Part shown: positions 1 to 12,800 of the stretch, in pieces
Position numbering within the stretch: the first letter of the stretch is position 1
Layout of the letters: every line of letters starts with the position of its first letter
Assembly (NCBI GenBank): GCA_036937835.1
Contig: CM072880.1
Span: 2,791,501-2,855,500, forward strand
DNA: 64,000 bases
Reading direction: 5' to 3'
Origin: Pampus argenteus
Taxonomy: Eukaryota > Chordata > Actinopteri > Scombriformes > Stromateidae
Notes under the pieces: model-generated
What the model was told of the DNA's origin: nothing
What the model saw: only the letters and a program-made list of their open reading frames with translations
The model's database searches: none
Translations under genes and position numbers: made by a program

Positions 1-599
1 AAATGTAAGCTGATACAGACCTATGCACTGTGGAGTTTTGACCCCTTCACATTAAAAGCAATGCTTTTAATGTGAAGCTGCAGCTTTAGGTTGTTGTAAG
101 CATTCTGCATGAATGAAAGACTCTGCCACTATCAATAAAAACTACTTTCTATAGAGAGAATTACTGAAAGTAAATACGCTGAATGGCTAAACAATGTTTA
201 CCATAAATAGTATCAGAAATGGGGGTTGATTTCATTAAACATTTATGAATTACAACAAATTATTCCAACTCTTGAATAATAAAGGTTTATTATGTACCAA
301 AGACATTTAAAATGTAGGACAAACAATGTGTGAATTAGGTAAAAACCACTGGAGGCTTTTAATTGCATATTTGCAGCGAAACCCAACATACATATTATTA
401 TTATTATTTACTCTTTAATTACAGCGCGTCTCATTTTGTTGAGTTAGCGTTGGTCTAAAACAAAGCAAAAGCACTTAAAATGAGTAGCACAAACTTAATT
501 AAAATGCATGGTACGTACGTATAGACATGCAGTGTATTTAGTTACCCCTGTAAGTGTACAATGAGCATTTAAATATTTATGATGTCATTTTACCAACAG
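1..599. other. Intron upstream of the first visible cdh18 exon
   Basis: AT-rich sequence with no cadherin coding similarity. It contains a perfect 16-bp inverted repeat with a 1-base centre (45-77) and a short (ATT)n run near 388-409. The preceding cadherin exon must lie left of the window. Confidence 0.7.
45..77. repeat. Perfect inverted repeat, 16-bp arms
   Basis: Arm 45-60 (CTTCACATTAAAAGCA) is the exact reverse complement of 62-77, with a single A between them. It could extrude as a hairpin. No neighbouring transposon sequence is recognisable. Confidence 0.85.
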
Positions 600-853
600 C
601 CTCTAAACTACGAGAGAAAGAAGACCTACACTCTCCATATTGAGGGGGTGAACACACACATGGATCCTCGTTTTTCCTATCTCGGTTCCTTCAAAGATAC
701 CGCCACCCTTAAAATCACAGTCGGGGATGTGGATGAAGCCCCTGTCTTTTCTATGGATTATTATATCATGGACGTATATGAGAACGCGCCGAGTGGCACA
801 GAGGTGGGCGCCGTAACGGCTCGAGATCCTGACAGCAGGAACAGTCCTGTCAG
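600..853 (+). CDS. cdh18: cdh18 exon: end of EC3 and start of EC4
   Basis: This 254-bp exon is bounded by an acceptor (ttttaccaacag) and a donor (CAG|GTGAGA). It enters in phase 0 at PLNYERKKTYTLHIEG and leaves two bases into an Arg codon. Residues 1-49 are the last strands of EC3, including the DPRFSYLGSFKDTA segment typical of type II cadherins and the calcium-linker motif DVDEAP. The rest starts EC4 (VYENAPSG, DPDS). The frame stays open for 21 bases upstream through the acceptor, so the upstream ATGs at 579 and 582 are intronic and not starts. Confidence 0.93.
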
Positions 854-3800
854 GTGAGACACTCGTATAACTCTCATATGTACATGAACAATCTGCAGAA
901 ATGACCGTGTGCATCTATCTATCTAACACACATACACACACACACCTGCCCGTTGAGGTTTAAGTGCATTGAGTTAAATAGTCTTTTCTGTTTTGCTCCT
1001 GATACAATACATGTTTCATATTCATTAAATCAGTAACACGCTTCTCATTTTTCGGGGATGATCAGCCTGTGAAGTAACCCGAGGCAATACAACTGTGTTT
1101 AGTGACCGTTCTCAAACACATGCTTGTGTACTGTTGTAAAAAGATTGATATTACCCTCAGGCAGTGGACTAATCCTAGGTTTTACTCTGCACAGCGACCG
1201 CATTTCATAACATTACACTCAAGTATTAATTTAAATTCCCTCTATGGCCCCAGCATAAATGATGGGAGGAACTGTAAACATGAAACTCCTCATGGAGACG
1301 GAGTATTGCTGATATATCAGTAAGAAGCGATCTTCTGATATGATTACATGTTATAGGATCATTGTTTTCATAATGCAGAGACTTATGACCATACTACTGT
1401 CTCTCTCTGTGGTTCCTGATGAATTATGTGCAGTTTGAAATGAAGTGGAGGACACGAGGTAAAAATGATTATTTGATTTGTGTCAGTATCTTAACACCTT
1501 GTGAAAGATTTGTTGTAAACAAGAAGCTAATCTGCATATGAAAGAGTTTCCTCGCTCTCCTTGCGGGATACCTCCTCCTCGTCCATTCCTACAGTACATC
1601 ACCAACCGATGTTCAGCACTTAAAGACGAAAAGTGCTTCAATGACATCAGCTTGAACCCAGAAAAAACAACCGTGCCACTACTCCCTGTGGTGGCGGCAT
1701 CAGTATTTGACTGTCTTTGATCATCAGAAGTCTGCCCATGCATGCGACAGAATAAACATGTCATTGAAATGACATTTCAAATGTTGGTCTGAGATTCCTG
1801 ATGGTTCATTACCTCTGGTTGCTCACCAGTTCTGAAAAAGTCTCGGCCCGGTAGCTGTCAAGCTCTGCAGGAAATCGAGGCAGCCATCGGTGTCTGAAAT
1901 CGCATTAATTGACTAATTTGTTTTCGTTTTTTTGGGTTTTGTTACTTTAGTTGTAAACAACTGCGATATCAAATAAACTCCTGAAGTTCGATAATAACGA
2001 AATGCCAGGAGAGGCCACATATAAGTAGTCTCGCTTGTAATGAGAGTGTAAAGTTGCTTCTCTATAATAAGCATTACTGCCTCACATGGGTCCTACTGTA
2101 GCAAAGCTATAGACCCGAAGCTTGGCTCATGTTAGTGCTCTCCACGGTCTTTCATGCCGTGTTTTCAATCTGCTTATGTATCCTAAAATGTCAAAAATAT
2201 GGAAATATGTCGGCTACATGTGTAGTTCTTCTTGATTCAGGTGGTCTGATACCAAAAGGGTTGTTTTGTTTGTTTTTTCCCATTTTTTTTTTTTTTTTAC
2301 TATTTAGGTGTTGTGGAAAATAATCATTAAACATGCTGTAATGTCTTGAGAGAAATAAACACAGAGCTCAAGATTTATCACCACCAGCTGTAATTAAGAG
2401 AGCTAACGTGTTTTAGCCATAAAATAATATGCTTTTCTGCACTAAACTCTTACTTTTTTAACACCTGAAAAGCCATCAAACTTGTATGAGCCTGAATATT
2501 TAATGAATCATGACAACATTTCTGGTGGTATACTTGTAAGCAATAAAATAAATAATTAAAAGTTCATTATTTCATATAAATGCAATGTTTGCATTAATAT
2601 TCCTATATCATTTCCATCTCTCATGTCAGCCTAGGCTGTATTACTCAGGAGAATGAATGCTGGATTAAAAATAAATAAATAAATAAAGTGTAAATAGGTC
2701 ATTGAGATAAATGAGAGAATACAGTCAATGTTCATTTCGTGCTTCATCTCATGATTGTAGCAGCTGAGCCCGTTTCTGCTTTCCAGTTTGATAACAGCAT
2801 TGCTAGAAAGCCATAGCAACAGTGTAAACGTTGGCAGCAGAATATATCGCCTTTTGTCACCAATAAATATTGAAGATAATTGCTCTTGACTTAGAAATAT
2901 GTATTTTCACAACATTGGGCTAAGTCCCCCTTTTAAAAAGCTGGAAGGATTCTTCTGTTTCATATGAAAACGTCGTAAGCGTAAGAACATCCTTTCTGGC
3001 TTCTGCTCCGATTTCACTTGACTCAATCTGTTGTCATTGCCTTAATTCAGTTCTTCTGGTTTCCATACGTTTGGTGACTAAATGTGACATGAACAAAAGT
3101 ATATCAATATGCATAAATACACATCGTGTGCTTCTGTAGTTTTATAAGAAAAAGCATTTAACTCAACAATAATAATAATAAGTCACATGGTGCATTTTTG
3201 TATTTTAGTCATAAACTGGACTTAATGTGGTAATATATGTATTTAATACCAGCAACGCAATGACTGCTGCAGGTATTAAATACAAGTTAAAATATATAAA
3301 AAAAAATGTTTTCAACCATATTTAGTCCCGTTTTAACATGAACTTTTAGAACTTATATGCCTACTGTGATATGAAATCTGTAACTATGTTTTCTGGAGTG
3401 GCTGTATGTCATTATGAGTTTTCTTTTTTTCAGGTATTTCTTAGACAGCAAAGAGGAGGAAGTACGCTACTTCAGGATCGATGAGAGCAGCGGCGTTATC
3501 AGGACGACGCAGCCTCTGGACAGAGAAGACATGCCTTGGCACAACATCACTGTGATGGCTTCAGAGGTTGGTAGGTACCCAGGTTGCTTTCCATAAACAG
3601 AAATGTTTACAGTTGGACAAACAAATGCTGCGTTTGTTTGCTGTTGTGTGAGTGTTCATCAGTGAGCAGATGTAGCTGAAGCCACACCGAATTTCCTGCA
3701 CCCACTCCTCAAAAGCTCTGAGAGAAAAGCTCCCAACCTCTCAAGACAGCACAATATACTATATATATATGTATACAGTATATGCACTGCATACATATTA

Positions 3801-6800
3801 TTTTCTTCACCTGCCAGCATATAAATAATAAAATATTTGTGGTATACATATATCTCCCATGACCCCATTGTGAGCTGTAATAAACACATGATATACTATT
3901 ATACAGTTTCATGAAAGAGGCAGTTTGAAGAGATTGCTCTTTCTTTCTACGCTTGTTCTGTTAAGCCTCAAGCTAATACCAGATATTATAAATCATTATC
4001 CGAATTGCATTCAAATTATGGCTCAGTTATGTGCTTCAACAGCATGATTTTAAGAGCAGGAAAAAAACAAACCCTGAAAGGAACGTGCTATGGTTCTACT
4101 CAGATGTTTTATTTGTTCCTACAAGATAACAAGACACCCTGAGGGGATCATATAGTCAGAGAACAGCCCAGGTTCAAAATCATAGAGTGTAAAATTGGAG
4201 TCAAAATCAATATGAAACAACAAAGGAAAAGTTCCATTAAGAGGAATGGCTCTATGAATCTGCAGTACACTTCTTCTTCTTCTTCTTCTCCTCTTGCCTA
4301 CAGAATTAAGTATTTGGGCTTTCAAGCAGATTCTGTTCAGATATTCACTCCAATGTTTACTGTAAAAGGATACATGCTAAAGGACAATGTGACTCTGACT
4401 TGCATTGAGTCCAGCAAAAAAACAAGCTGCAGAACACAATAACTGTGTTCTGCAGCTTCATCTCATCATTTCCCTTCTTCTCTGCTTCTTTAACCATTTC
4501 TCCCTTTGGAGTACCTGCACACCTGATACAGAGCCCCCTTTTTCTTTATTTGCAACCTTTCAACCAACCGGTCTTCCTCAGCAGGCTTCCCAACAGCCTC
4601 GTGGTAACCACCCTGATAACTGCCTTGCCTGCAAGAGCCTTTCCCGAAAAAGCAGAAAGCGCTTTTAAAAGCAGCTGCTGCTTACGGTACGAGGCTGCGG
4701 TACAATCATGACAGGCTGGTGAACATTAAAGCGTTGGTATAACCCACCTAAAAGTCCACAACACACAAGGTGTAAGTACCTGTATATTGTAGCAAGACAA
4801 TAGAAATGATTGAAATTAGCAAAGATTTTGACAGTTTACCAGTCATCATAGATCATCAGGCGGTTAGTGCTAGAGGTTCAGCATGGTGCACTCTGGGAAC
4901 CGCTTCGTATCAGCACTGTGTGATTGAAACTGCTTCACCTCTGCCACCTTCCCCTCATTGAAATGTTTGGAGGCGGCGAGTTACCAAGCAGCGTTGTGAG
5001 AGCCCCTTCAGGTAAATATCCACAGAAAGGAAATTAGATATCTATATAAATGGATAGATATCTTTTTTTAAAATTCATCATAAGAAAAATAAAAAACATT
5101 AATATGATAGAATAAATAAATCACAAAAATGTACGACGATGGATTAAAGTATCAAACACTCATTTCATATAGTAGTGATGGGTGGGTAAGACAAAGCGCC
5201 TCTAATTAATCATTAACATGGTCATATACACTTCAGTGTTTGCTATATATGGAGTTTTAATAGCTTTATTTACAGTTATATCACTAACTGTATTTAAACA
5301 CAGTCAGGTGACTTAATAGCACAACTAACAAAAGATGATGAAGATCATTTGCATATTGATTAGAATGTATTCTATTAGCTTCGAGTGTATTTTGCTTATA
5401 ATCAAATTAGTCCCAAGACAGAGTTGCTGCACGTTAATGGATTTATTTTCCCCCCACGTCTTCTTAGTATCCAGGGTTACAGTTACATGTCAAGACACAG
5501 TCAAACACAATTTGATCCGATTTTATCACTTTGAATGAACAAGAACGTGTGGTTTTATAGACACAAAGCAGCCTGCAGGTTTACTGCAAGCCGCCCTGCA
5601 ACAACTTCACCGCACCTTTTAACGGCCCCCGGGAGTATATCGGCTATCCATCGTGACTGAGTGAGTTACTTTATAAACCAGCTCGGTGTTTCACATCTAA
5701 AGAAATTTCACTGCAAAGTTGAACCTTCTGTTTATGAAGTAACTGTAGAAACACCTGCTCGACTTTCTTTCTGTCCAGAGAAGGTTTTGCTTACCATGCA
5801 TGCTATATTATTATTACAAACCTGCACCTGGAAAACATCTTCTGTTGGTGACTGAGGCTGAGACGTCTTGTGGGTGGAGGGTTAAGTGTGTTTGAGAAGA
5901 CGAGCTCGATCTCTCGATCGCCACATACCATTATACTGCAACAACTCAATACAATAAGTATGTAATATAGTAAAGAAACACATATTTTCATGTATTTCAA
6001 GGATGTAGGAGGATATTTTGTCACCATTTAGACCGCTACTTGCTATTAACAAGATGCTCCTGAAGGGTCAAATAATGCATTACAACAAAGTACAGAAGCT
6101 CGGACAAGAATACCAAACAAATATCATCTGATGTGCTTTAATACACAAAACTGCCTCCTGCAACATTACATCCGTCAGTGTTTTTATAGTAGCAAAGCCG
6201 AAGACAAAACCATACGCAGTCTAACAAGAAGAGCACAGAGTGTCCCAGTTTAAAATGACTGTGTATATACGCTCCACTTAGTTATTAAGGCTTACATTTG
6301 ACTTTCATCTTCTTTGTCGCTTGTTCTTTCTCTGGCACAGACAACCCCAGCCTCCTCTGTCATGTTCCTGTTACCGTCCAGGTCTTGGATGTGAACGACA
6401 ATCCGCCAGAAATAGCCACAGACGAGGAGGTCATTGTATGTGAAAGCTCAAGGCCGGGACAGGTGAGCATCTAGGATTCACCTCGAAAAAATGTACAAAC
6501 TGATCTATTTTACACCCGGGAAAGAAAGAAGTGTTGAGAGCTGTGCAGTAACCTCGGTCATCTCTGCATCCATTCTGCATGCACGCATTTTGCACCGAGC
6601 TATTGTTTCCCTCGGCAGTTTGCTCCTTCGTTTCAAAATGAGTATTTCAGCAGCAAAGCATGACAGCTCTAAATCGAAGCTCATTCCAATTTGGTCTCCG
6701 TAGTCTTTGATTCATTTGAATTAAGAAGGGTTTTGAGACAATCAGCAGCATGGAAAAGACTGAAAGGATGGTTTCGTAGAAGGGCGATGAAGTAAAGACT

Positions 6801-9800
6801 GCGATGACACAACTAAAATACATTTTTTAATAGTTTCAAACTTGTGAAAGTGAAAAGTTTATTTGCATTAAATTAGCCTCAGGGTTACTGGCCCAGGGGA
6901 TTAAGTGGGAAGCTTTATAATGTGTTATATGAGACAGTTGCAGCATAGCATGACAACACATGAAAGAATAGAGCTGCTCATTAACATTTTACAGTGTTTG
7001 TATGTATCTGTATACCAGAGCCATGGGAAACTTCCTTCATGTCATAGAAATGCACCAGCTTCAGGAGTTAAATCATCGTTCTTCACTAAATCAGTGCTTA
7101 AGGTATATTAAAGTGCAGGTAACCAAAGCAACAGTAAAAGTGATCTGCTCATAACAGATGGAGGAAACGCTGCATGGTTCTGATGTCTCATATGTGACAG
7201 GTGCAAGTACAAAAACAGAATCCAGGAAGTCTTTCTTGCTTTGTATATGTATATCCTTAAAAGGTGCAGACAACCATGAAAAATATATATAAATATATAT
7301 ATCTTCAGGTGATAATATTGTGAATTTATTCATTTAAACATAGGCAATTCCACCACACACAGAAGGCCTTGTAAATAACCAATAGAGGGTGCTAAAACAA
7401 TAGCATTAGCCCCATAAAGTTGATCTATCCATGAATTAAAATGACAACAAACAACTTGTTTGCTTGTGGTTATTGGCCATGGGCGTAATAATAATAATTC
7501 ACTCTAAGGTGTCCTGATCATTAAAATAATATCAGAATATCTTTTCACGTCTGTAGAGCTACTACTGGGACTGTAAGGTGTTAACTGAACTATCATCATG
7601 ATTATCTAGTCACGAACAGTCTCTGCTGCGATCTCAAAGCAAAAATCAGAAATAAAGTTTGAAGGTTTGTAAACGGTGTTGAGAACAGTAGGTGTTAAAA
7701 CACGTCTGCCAATAACTAAATCTGATTTTCTCAGCTCAGTCGATTTTTAAAATTGTGAATTGCTCGGTGGGTGTATTGAATTCAGAGACTCATACTGAAT
7801 AATACAATACGCTATTGTTAAAAATGTTGGCTGTCATAAAAAAAAAAATACATCACACAAATGGTTAGAAAAAAGGGACGAGACAATCCAGAAACCATTT
7901 TCATACTAATTCAAATTACTGCTTTATGATTGTTGAGATTAACCAAGAGGCTGTTAACTGGTTGCCACACGGATGAAATACTGGTGGAAAGCCCCGATGT
8001 TAACTAAGCTCCACATAACTACACCGAAGCACTCACAAAGCTTAAAAACAAAGCTGTGTCAAAGTACACCAGAAGCACAACAACACCTCGAATCTCACTC
8101 TGAAGATAAGATCTCCCGATGGTGACAGAGGCTATCAGGTCGTTTTTCTCTTTCCACGCTCGCACTGTGTCTTTTACCAATTAAAGGTAACAAGCTGACA
8201 AAAGTGGCAGGGAGGGTTGCCCTGAGAGCACTCCTGTCATTGTTAGATGCCAGCTTTCCCCCCCCTCATGGCACAAATGAAATGCTCTCAAATCTAAACT
8301 TCTCAAACAGTCTCTGTTTCAGGCAGGATACACAGGTAGAGGAAAAAAACTGTTACAAGACCAGTCGGCTGTAGGTCAGAGGAACTCTAACTCTGACCGA
8401 TTATGTTCAACAAACCATGAGTCACGCATCAGAAACTGAATCTACACGTTGTCTAACGTTCAGTAAGATTGTTAAAAAGTTCCAGGTGTTGTCTTCTGAA
8501 CAACAGGTGATCCAGACCGTCACAGCAGTGGATAAGGACGACTTTGCCAATGGACAACGGTTTTCCTTTGCTCTGCCAAGCCAGCTACCGGTTAATCCCA
8601 ACTTCACCCTGAAGGACAATGAAGGTAATTAAAGTGATCAATATGTTTGTTTGCATTTCTTATGAGTTTTTTTTTGTTTAGCCCTCAGGGTTGGACTTTA
8701 TCCACAATGCTAACATTCTCAGATCCAATAAGCTGTACCGATTTCCTCTTACCTTGGAGGTGCAATAAGAATATGCGCTGTGCCAACTAGGTATTGTTGT
8801 CATCTGGAGACCAAAACGCCACTGGGATCTGCTTACAGTCAGGTTTTCATGAAACATTATAGTCATAGAGGTTTGGCATGTTTGCGTATAGTGTTGTCAA
8901 ATGGATTAACCGCTCAGGCGCTTTCACTTTTCCCCCTCCTGCGCGCATTATTGTGTGGCGGCGCAGAGCCAACGATGGGTGTTACCATGGCAACCTTCTC
9001 ATTCTCAGGTGAATACCTAGGTTGGTCGGCAATCATAGCGCTTTAAAAAAAAAAAGAAAGCTCTCAGCCGTGAGATCTCACAGTTGCCCACTGAGAAGAG
9101 GAGTTCACTGCACTCCAGATGAATCAGTGAAAAACAGAGAGGAAGTGAGTACGAGCGAGATCAAAGACATTGATGTGATAATAGAAGATAAGTCTGTTTA
9201 GCCTTTGGTCCAGTTGATTCACACCACGAGCCTTTCCTTGTCTACTTCAGCTGCACTGAGATGCAGACGCGAGTTTTGCTTCATTTATGTAAGTGGCACT
9301 CTGAGACGTCTCTCACCTCCTGTCCACTCCCACTCCTGAGGGGTAAACGACTGGTCCAAAGACTCATGTCACAGACAGATGAGAAAATAAAATGTTGTAT
9401 GTGTGTTGTTGTTATTTCTTATATTTGTCACTTTATATTTTTGGGAATCACACCTCCACTACTGTCTGTACAGCATCTCTTGCTGGTTTGCCATATGCTG
9501 TGTTGGGGAATCACACTGTGGACATGAAGGAAAGCTAATACTGAGAAATCACTTGTTAACCAACAACAGGCTGGTCACAGGGATGCAGTCTTTTTTTATT
9601 TTATTTATCTGTTCTGCTTTCTGTTCAGTAAGATGTTTGCTAGATAATATGACTGAGGTAAATGGGTAGCTACAACTTTTCTATTTTACCTCCAGGGCAA
9701 ACTGGTCTCAGATGAGGGACCTCAACAAAAGCAATTCAAAGCGCTCTCTGGTTCAGTGTAGGATTAATTTGATCAGTGAAACCGGGGCACCCTCTGACGG

Positions 9801-12800
9801 TGGGCGGGTGTACCCGGGGGAACCGTGTCTGTCTTTGAGAAGCACAGTGAAATACCAGATTTTTCTCATCCAAATACTCGCCATTTGATGAAATCTTCCC
9901 CAGATTCTCTCAAAATGTGTGAGCTTTATTACAACAGAGCCATCTACAGCATTCAGAAAGGAAAACCGTCTTCTTTCCTCAAGTATTGATGGCCTTATTT
10001 TGGTTCATGCTGTTTAAGTAATGGTGCCTTTCTATTTGGCTCCTGCAGCATACCATCCCACAGGCTCTTGTTTTCCCTCAAACGACCTGTGATATAATCC
10101 CATGTGGGATGGGTCTATTGTGTGTCATGACATGGGACATAGAAAAATGTTCCTTTTTATAATCATTTGTCAGACAGAATGTGACAGAAAAGAGGCTATT
10201 TTATGAAATACATACTGTACGAGGTGGAATATTCTCCTTTGGAAATAAGTCATAAGGATAAATAAGTCGTATAACAAACCTGCAATATTCACAATGCGTG
10301 CACTAAATCACAGAAGATATCATGTGAACCTAAAAATGGGACTGATTTAGAGCAACAACCTGAGAAGCTGCACTGAAGCAGTTAAACACGTTGAACAGCG
10401 GCACACTTAAACCAGCTTTTAGACAAGGATGGTGGCTCTAGTTAATAAGAGCTACTTATTATAAAAGCCCAACGAATTATTCATATCATCCAAAAGTATC
10501 AAAACAACCAGTTTGCTCTTTTTAAAATGAAGCCGCGGCTCCAGAAAAGGTGTCGATGTCGTATATAGTGGCCTGCCACTGTGGATTAGAAGTTATTTGC
10601 TGTGTTCACAATATCTGGGTAAGAGAGAGAGAAAGAGAGAGAGAGAGAGGCACAATGCACCATACTGTTGACTCCTGCGTCTGATAATTAAAATAAGCTC
10701 TTCACACACAAGCAGCTTCTTTCATTTGTGTTGTAGCAGACCAGCAGTTGGTAGCTGCTCTGTGCCAGGGCCTAATACCTCCCTCTGTTGTTGGGAAACT
10801 GACGAAAATCCCTCTCAGTCACTCACACTACTAACTCTCTCGTGACCTCCTTTCCTCCTCACAGACACAGTTTGCTCACAGCGGATCTTTATGTTAAATA
10901 ACTAGTAAAGTTAAATAGCTGCAATTGATTCCTCCTTTTTCGCTCATTTCAGGTAATTCAACCATTAACTCGACATTGTGGCCTTTTTTCAGCTATTTTC
11001 AATCTACGTGCAACAATATCAGATCTGTGAAAAGCTATTACCGTGTTACAGTCGGGAGACCTGCAACACGTCCAGCTCTGTCAAACTAAATTTAGTGTTG
11101 ATTTTTTTTCTTTTTGTGCAGAAAAGAAAACACAGATTCAGTCTTGCATTCAGATCAAGGCTGTGGAAGTGCAATCCTTGTTTGCAAGGCTCTTTAAAGA
11201 CCATCTATCATTCAGATGTGTTGATGTAGTTAAAGAGCTGGATGTGCTACGATAAATACAGGTCAAACTCTTACAGCGTAATAGGCGCCATTAAAGATGA
11301 AACACAAGGTGGATGCTTCTGTTCAGCTGCAGGAAAGCACTTTGTGACAAACCCGTTCAGTTAAAAGCACTTTAAATATATTCAACTTGACTACGTCGAC
11401 TTTACAATGACTGGAAACGGGACGCCTCTTTGATCTCGTTATCTGTCACGTTGTGATGACATTTGCTTCTGAAAAGGCAATTAAACGGAGGATATGATCT
11501 CTAAATAACCCGCGTACTTAAATAGATCAATTGATTTCTGAAGGCATCTTCTTCCAGTGTGCATACAGAAGACCTTATAATATTACAGTTAATCAACTGT
11601 GTTGAAAGAGGTGCTGTCAAGCTATTGATATGTGGGACGTTTAATTAGCTTTTATGTCATTCACACTTCACTTCTCGATTCCCAAACACCCATTATCTGC
11701 TGAAACAGCATGATTTGTGAAAAGAGGGCAGAGCAGCCTGTCTCATGCTGGTTTTGTCAAGACTTGCACAACAAACACCTAAAACTGATCACAATCTCAC
11801 ATTTCGAGTATTTGATGAGCTTCCCTGCATCATTCAGATGTTCCCCTAAGTCCTATTTAATGAATTACTCGATAATTACGTGTTTTTCTTTCTTTTTCTT
11901 TTTTTTTTTTTTTAATTAACCAACATCATTTTGCAGCAGCCTTGTATGCATACAGCAAAGCATCAGCAGCCTTTAATGCAACATAATAACAGTACTCTGT
12001 TGTCCCCTTTTAATTGTTACTACACAAGGATACAGGCCAACCAATAATTAACTGAAACACACAAAACACAACCACATATTAACACACACTGCACTCTGAT
12101 GCTGTTTATATGCTGGAACCAGCAGCATTGGTTTTCCCAAGTAGCCTGATCACAATCTGTCACTGCCGGGCATGTTTTCTTAAATTAAGCCTCACTGAGT
12201 CAAACTAATCCCTATTGAATGAAGGGTCTCCTGTTATGATTGTGTCCTGATGTGCTGTGTGTTGTTCTGGCTTATCATTAGCGTTTCAACAACAGTGAGC
12301 CGACTCTCTATAATACTAAAGATGCTGCAGCGTATGAATTTGACGAACGTCCTGATCGATACAGGACATTCGGTTTGACGTGTGACAGTTTGTAATTATT
12401 TGGTTGAAAGGACGTACCAGTCTAATTTAGAGCTCCAACTATTTCAATTTCATTCAATCTGCCGATTATTTTCTTGATTTATCATTTTGTCTATAAAAAT
12501 GTCAGAAAATAGTGAAAAAAATGTCCCATATAATTGCTCAGAGCTCACGGTGACATTTTCAGATGTCTTGTCTACAAAATTTAAAGACACGCAAAAGTTT
12601 TAAAATTCAAGACGCTGCAACCAGCAAACTTTAGCATTTCTGTTTGAAAAAATTACAATTATTCGATTATCAACATAGTTGCTGATCAGTTTTCTGTTCG
12701 TCGACTGAGAGACTGCAGCGCTAGTCTAATACAGACAGACACACTTTACAACACAGACCGTGCAGAGCATTGTAACCCAATGTATTCTCCCCACAAACAC

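Noticed and set aside
7376..7395. CTCF-like site (CCAATAGAGGGTGC)
   Set aside because: Two mismatches in core positions of the motif.
8417..8506. In-frame open sequence upstream of the 118-bp cadherin exon
   Set aside because: Cadherin similarity starts exactly at the AG/GTG junction at 8507; the upstream part is intronic and lies behind a valid acceptor.
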